Source of the DNA: Aplectana chamaeleonis
Lineage: Eukaryota; Nematoda; Chromadorea; Rhabditida; Cosmocercidae
DNA length: 64,000 nt
Reading direction: 5' to 3'
NCBI GenBank assembly: GCA_029168955.1
Contig: JAPDOI010000065.1
Location: 1,550,001-1,614,000 of the forward strand
In this document: positions 63,491 to 64,000 of the stretch, piece by piece
Layout: every line of letters starts with the position of its first letter
Position numbering within the stretch: position 1 is the first letter of the stretch
Position numbers and translations under genes: made by a program
Notes under the pieces: generated by a model
The model's input: the letters and a program-made list of their open reading frames with translations, nothing else
Databases searched by the model: none
What the model was told of the DNA's origin: nothing

Positions 63491-64000
63491 CAGTTTTTAC
63501 GATAATCTTCAATTTTGAGATTAGTTGCTAAATTGGTTAAGGAGCTCCCGGGTGGGACTAAGGCCTAAAGCATACTTCTCGCGACGCGCGACAGCGATAG
63601 TGCATATCAGCAATATCGACTTTCGGCCGATTTCTATGACAAACACGATGTTGCGTCGGCTATAGCGCGAAGTATGCACTAGGCCTAAAATGACGTAGAA
63701 ATAAAAACGAAAAAACGCACCAAAAGTAAACAAAATATTTTAATCTCACCCCGCCTCTTCAAGGCAGTGCTCACGATAATCTTCAATTTTGTAATCTTCA
63801 ATCTTCAATTTTTTAATGGGTATATCGATTGTTTGGCCCCCGGGTAGAACTGATATGACGAAGAAACCGAGAAAAACGCGGCAGAAGGGCACAAAATCTC
63901 TCACTCTCACCCCGCCTTTTTACTCTCACTGGAACTGTTTGTGGCAATTTTGAAATCTTTTGTGGATCCGTGCATTAGAATTCTCCACTTACTGTTGCTC
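63491..64000. repeat. Tandem pair of TTAA/AGGCA-type left ends, one with a nested insert
   Basis: CGCAGTTTTTACGATAATCT (63491) and AGGCAGTGCTCACGATAATC (63763) start two related units, both reaching a CTCACTCTCACCCCGCCT-like end. The first is interrupted at 63562-63690 by a 130-bp element with ends GGCCTAAAGCATACTTC and GAAGTATGCACTAGGCC. Confidence 0.55.

Noticed and set aside
1..64000. CRISPR array, prokaryotic operon or integrated virus
   Set aside because: No regularly spaced identical repeats with unique spacers, no clustered long ORFs with ribosome binding sites, and no viral structural genes were seen.

Overview
This is eukaryotic DNA, most likely from a parasitic strongylid (hookworm-type) nematode. 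The evidence is: small exons with GT-AG introns; a complete seven-exon chemoreceptor of the nematode-specific Srsx family with a spliced-leader-type acceptor directly before its ATG; most of a second, nematode-specific Srx chemoreceptor; and a very dense load of short inverted-repeat elements. Species assignment is inference. There are no prokaryotic operons, CRISPR arrays or viral genes. Most long open frames in the window are chance readings inside repeats.

Layout. 1-4.5 kb: repeats only. 4.6-6.85 kb (+): complete Srsx receptor, 306 aa. 6.9-19.3 kb: many TTAA-flanked MITEs and foldbacks, with scattered exon-like segments on the + strand, including a signal-peptide first exon at 8.64 kb and a Cys-bearing exon at 13.64 kb. 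19.3-28.5 kb: a decayed LINE reverse transcriptase (22.3-23.7 kb), a LINE 3' fragment (27.1-27.6 kb), palindromes and degenerate simple repeats. 28.6-31.6 kb: a 3-kb TA-flanked inverted-repeat element with at least two other elements inside it. 31.8-43.7 kb (-): an Srx receptor in at least six exons, with an 8.4-kb intron packed with repeats; the TM1-TM2 part was not found. 44-53 kb: palindromes, tandem repeats and more TTAA MITEs. 53.1-57.5 kb: a Ty3/gypsy integrase remnant, a Penelope-like GIY-YIG remnant and a nearly complete RTE-like LINE with a 13-bp target-site duplication. 57.5-64 kb: repeats and a few unassigned exon-like segments.

How things fit together. The two receptor genes are independent chemosensory genes and the rest is mostly a transposon graveyard. 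The clearest organising theme is that several MITE families with unrelated interiors all begin AGGCA (or a close variant) next to a TTAA target, and some sit head to tail sharing one TTAA. This suggests a common transposase supplied from elsewhere; none is encoded here. I found no convincing new multi-gene system. The most useful leads are the TTAA/AGGCA assemblage, two identical 149-bp tRNA-like SINE copies, the giant nested foldback, and the repeat-expanded Srx gene.
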